Shown piece after piece: positions 61,625 to 64,000 of a stretch of DNA of 64,000 bases. Numbering within the stretch: position 1 is the stretch's first letter; each line of letters begins with the position of its first letter. A program made the translations under genes and the position numbers. The DNA comes from CAZQVN01 sp964596775 (GTDB lineage Bacteria; Eisenbacteria; RBG-16-71-46; JABDJR01; JAWXBZ01), in NCBI GenBank assembly GCA_964596775.1, contig CAZQVN010000019.1:3388-67387 (forward strand). The letters are read 5' to 3'. Below the pieces are notes generated by a model that searched no databases, was not told where the DNA came from, and worked only from the letters and a program-made list of their open reading frames with translations.

Positions 61625-62779
61625 ATGTTAACAAGGCAGCTTCAGGTCCCATCACACCGGTCCTGCTGGATTTTCGGTCCGCGTCAGACCGGCAAGACGA
61701 CTCTTGTGCAGAGTGTGCTTCCACCGAACGCCATCTCGCTGAACCTGCTTCACCAGGATCTGGCGCTGCGCTTTGCCAAGGATCCGGGCCAGTTCCGCCG
61801 TGAAGTCGAGGCGGCGCTGGCCGGCGGCGCGGACACTGTCTTTCTCGATGAAATCCAGAAAGTCCCCGAACTCCTCGACGAGGTTCACGCGCTGATCGAG
61901 CGGGGCGGAGTCCGGTTCATCCTGACCGGATCAAGTGCCCGCAAACTGAAGCGCGGAAACACGAACCTGCTCGCCGGCCGCGCGGTCACGCGGCGCCTGC
62001 ACCCCCTGACACTGTCGGAGCAGGGCGATCACTTCGACCTGGAGCGCACACTGCGGCTCGGAAGCCTCCCTCCCGTCGTCACCCGGAGTGACGAAGACGC
62101 GATCGATCTGCTGAAGAGCTATGCGCTCACCTATCTCCGCGAGGAAGTCCAGGCGGAGTCGCTGGTGCGGAACCTTGGCGGATTCGGACGATTCCTCGAC
62201 GTTGCGGCGGCCCAGAGCGGTGAAATCCTGAACTACAGCGCCGTGGGGCGGGATGCGGCACTCGCCACCCGAACGGTGCAGTCCTATTTCGAGATTCTCG
62301 AGGACACGCTGCTCGGTTTCCGGTTGGAAGCCTGGAGAAAGAGTCCACGATCGAGGATGGTCGGACACTCCCGTTTCTACATCTTCGACACCGGAGTCAC
62401 CAGTGCACTGAATCACCGCCTGACGGCGCCGATGGACCCGTTCGAAAGGGGACGCCTCTTCGAGCAGTGGCTGATCCTCGAATGCCGGAAACTGATCGAC
62501 TATAACGACGACGAGGCCCGCCTCTACTACTGGCGCACGAACTCCGGAACGGAGGTGGATCTGCTGGTCGAGAAGCACGGCTCGCTGCGTCTGGCCGTTG
62601 AAATCAAGGCGAAGTCCAGGGTCGTCGGCGCCGATCTCGGGGGACTGCGGTCGTTCGGACAAGTTCATCCCGGGGTACCGCGGGTCGCCGTGTCGACGGT
62701 TCCTGAACCCTACGAGATCGAGGGAATCCGGGTTCTTCCTTGCAGGGACTTTCTGGAAGAGTTTACGGGGTGGTTGTAG
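61625..62779 (+). CDS. AAA_14/DUF4143 ATP-binding protein
   Basis: A 384-residue protein with an N-terminal P-loop ATPase and a C-terminal DUF4143 domain. Walker A is IFGPRQTGKTTLV (~residue 17), Walker B is TVFLDEIQKVPEL (~77), and RFILTGSSARKLKRG is the sensor region. The C-terminal half ends with TNSGTEVDLLVE and LRLAVEIKAKS, an E-x-D...E-x-K pattern of PD-(D/E)xK nuclease-like folds. Family members are mobile or scattered and of unclear role, some linked to toxin-like or defence functions. Its upstream region is more AT-rich than neighbours, a mild sign of transfer. Confidence 0.83.
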   Translation: MLTRQLQVPSHRSCWIFGPRQTGKTTLVQSVLPPNAISLNLLHQDLALRFAKDPGQFRREVEAALAGGADTVFLDEIQKVPELLDEVHALIERGGVRFILTGSSARKLKRGNTNLLAGRAVTRRLHPLTLSEQGDHFDLERTLRLGSLPPVVTRSDEDAIDLLKSYALTYLREEVQAESLVRNLGGFGRFLDVAAAQSGEILNYSAVGRDAALATRTVQSYFEILEDTLLGFRLEAWRKSPRSRMVGHSRFYIFDTGVTSALNHRLTAPMDPFERGRLFEQWLILECRKLIDYNDDEARLYYWRTNSGTEVDLLVEKHGSLRLAVEIKAKSRVVGADLGGLRSFGQVHPGVPRVAVSTVPEPYEIEGIRVLPCRDFLEEFTGWL

Positions 62780-62890
62780 GCGCGCCGGAACAGGGATAGT
62801 CCGTGTCCATCGTCCAGAACACCCGGTTCGCTTCGGCGCCTTCGGCGCTTGTCCCATTGGCCCGGTCGCTCTTTGAGTGACTTCCTTTTC

Positions 62891-64000
62891 CTACTCGCGA
62901 AAGCGTGCCTTGATCCGGCTCCAGGTCGTGGTTTCAACAGCCACGCCCGGACAGCCGGCCTTTGTGTAATATCCGATCACCTCCTCTCCGGTCAGGCTAG
63001 GCGAACTGGCCTTCAATGAGTAATCGCCTGTTTCGGGGCTGCAGAACTCCGGGTCGACAACAAGATTGATCTCGCTCAGGTTGGCGGGGCATTCCGCGCG
63101 ATCAAAGCCGAAGTTTGTCGGCCCATTGTTCCAGAAGATGTTTTTTTCAAGGGTTATTTGCGAATCGTACGCGTAGCAGGACAGCCCGCATCCAGTGTTG
63201 TTTGCGACGATGTTGTTGCGAATCTCAACGAATCTAGTGTTGTAATTGTCAAGGAAGATTCCCCCTCCGGTGCACTCCCATCGACCCGTTGCGGTGTTCC
63301 CGACGATCGTGTTGTTATGAATCCACCCATGGAAGTCGCGGAGTGACATTGCTGCACCAGCCCCTGACTCGCCACCATCCGAACCGTTTGCAACATTTCC
63401 GACAAAGAGGTTTTTCTCGATGAGAAGTGGCTCTCCCGAATTCGTAAAGGCTTCAATTCCCCCGCCATGATCGCCCGCCGTGTTGTGCGAGAGTTCATTC
63501 TCGACGATCACGGCGGTTCCTCCGGTCACATAGAGCCAGATGCCTCCCCCATCCCCCCTTTCTGCAACATTGTTTTGAAAAATGTTTCGCCGTACGATGG
63601 CGTCGCCACCTGCAATGCATGCCCCCCCCGTTCGCGGAGGCTATGTTTTCTTTGAACAGGTTGTCCTCAACGATTGCAGGGCCCCATAGCATCATTCCGC
63701 CGCCCCAGCCTGTATTGACTACAGCCTCGTTCCTGACTATGTGGTTCCCACGAATAACAGGCCCGGCCCCTGGCGCATAGATTCCCCCTCCCCACGGATT
63801 TGTCCCGAATCTCAACTGGCCTCGTCCCCCCGTAATCGTGAACCCCTCCAGGATCGCTCCGGCCCCTTCCTCATTCACGAACCGGACCACCGGCGCGTGA
63901 ATGGCACTGCCGTCAATGATCGTCACCTCCGGTCCCTTCTCACTTCGGAGCGCCACTTCCTTTCCGAGGTAATCCAGGTTTTCGAGATACGTGCCCGGAG
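62891..64000 (-). pseudogene. Right-handed beta-helix secreted protein, frameshifted at a G8 tract; N-terminus outside window
   Basis: On the minus strand two overlapping frames encode one parallel beta-helix protein. The upstream part (64000 to ~63625; GTYLENLDYLGKEVALRSEK, then GFTITGGRG and GGGMMLWGPAIVEDNLFKEN) continues in another frame (~63625 to 62891; AIVRRNIFQNNVAERGDGGG, LIEKNLFVGNVANGSDGG). The switch lies at a run of eight G (63622-63629); seven G would restore a single frame through NGGACIAGGDAIV. The end, VETTTWSRIKARFRE, carries the WxxIKxR motif seen in the Cys-rich pair. Beta-helix proteins of this type bind or cleave polysaccharide. Whether the shift is a phase-variable tract, a decay event or an assembly error cannot be told here. 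Confidence 0.78.

Overview
This is a GC-rich chromosomal window from a bacterium, most likely a metagenome-assembled genome of the FCB-like 'Candidatus Eisenbacteria/Krumholzibacteria' type. That placement is inferred from gene content, not from a marker gene. The main signs are several giant secreted proteins built from SBBP, SdrD_B-like, LamG, Fn3, Kelch and HYR modules that end in a FlgD-like/T9SS-type C-terminal domain, FG-GAP and beta-helix secreted proteins, and a sphingolipid gene set. There is no CRISPR array, transposase, rRNA or convincing tRNA in the window.

Layout. 1-1186: truncated FG-GAP secreted protein (minus). 1495-3208: nitroreductase and a DUF21/CBS membrane protein, convergent and overlapping. 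3411-9869: a promoter followed by a tightly packed plus-strand run (ATP-type PEP carboxykinase, carboxymuconolactone decarboxylase, AlkD-like protein with a histone-H1-like tail, SulP transporter, CTP-synthase-related amidotransferase, YfiT/DinB protein); most junctions overlap. 9881-9954: a 20-bp tandem repeat. 9966-13470: oligopeptidase B and an MFS transporter, divergent. 13473-17698 (minus): serine palmitoyltransferase, GNAT-fold acyltransferase, NAD-dependent epimerase/reductase and an Aur1/SMS-like PAP2 protein, i.e. a complete candidate bacterial ceramide and headgroup operon behind a strong sigma70 promoter. 17945-22939: a glycosidase-like protein with ten Fn3 domains. 23240-30284: SGNH hydrolase, M29 aminopeptidase, and an SBBP/SdrD/LamG secreted protein. 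30373-31199: small protein plus nucleotidyltransferase pair. 31194-32261: CaCA antiporter. 32340-37116 (minus): three-subunit molybdenum hydroxylase operon with an anchored protein downstream. 37199-41812: autotransporter-like repeat protein with a Kelch region. 42052-44866: small membrane protein, RsmH and two paralogous Cys-rich secreted proteins. 44985-47494 (minus): Rieske/cytochrome b-diheme complex with an accessory protein. 47575-49686: fused 2-oxoacid dehydrogenase E1. 49839-52897 (minus): TlpA-like thioredoxin, MutY, TrpC, CPxCG protein, interrupted at 51686-51890 by a plus-strand structured element carrying a 17-nt anti-SD-complementary tract. 53105-61380: tandem pair of roughly 1380-residue secreted paralogues. 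61625-62779: AAA_14/DUF4143 ATPase. 62891-64000 (minus): frameshifted beta-helix protein running off the window.

Most notable: (i) the self-contained ceramide operon with its own Aur1-like PAP2 gene; (ii) the structured intergenic RNA candidate at 51686-51890; (iii) a short C-terminal motif, W-x-x-I-K-x-R-x-R, shared by two Cys-rich secreted proteins and an unrelated beta-helix protein, while the giant proteins carry a different, FlgD-like tail. Together the tails suggest at least two C-terminal sorting or anchoring classes.
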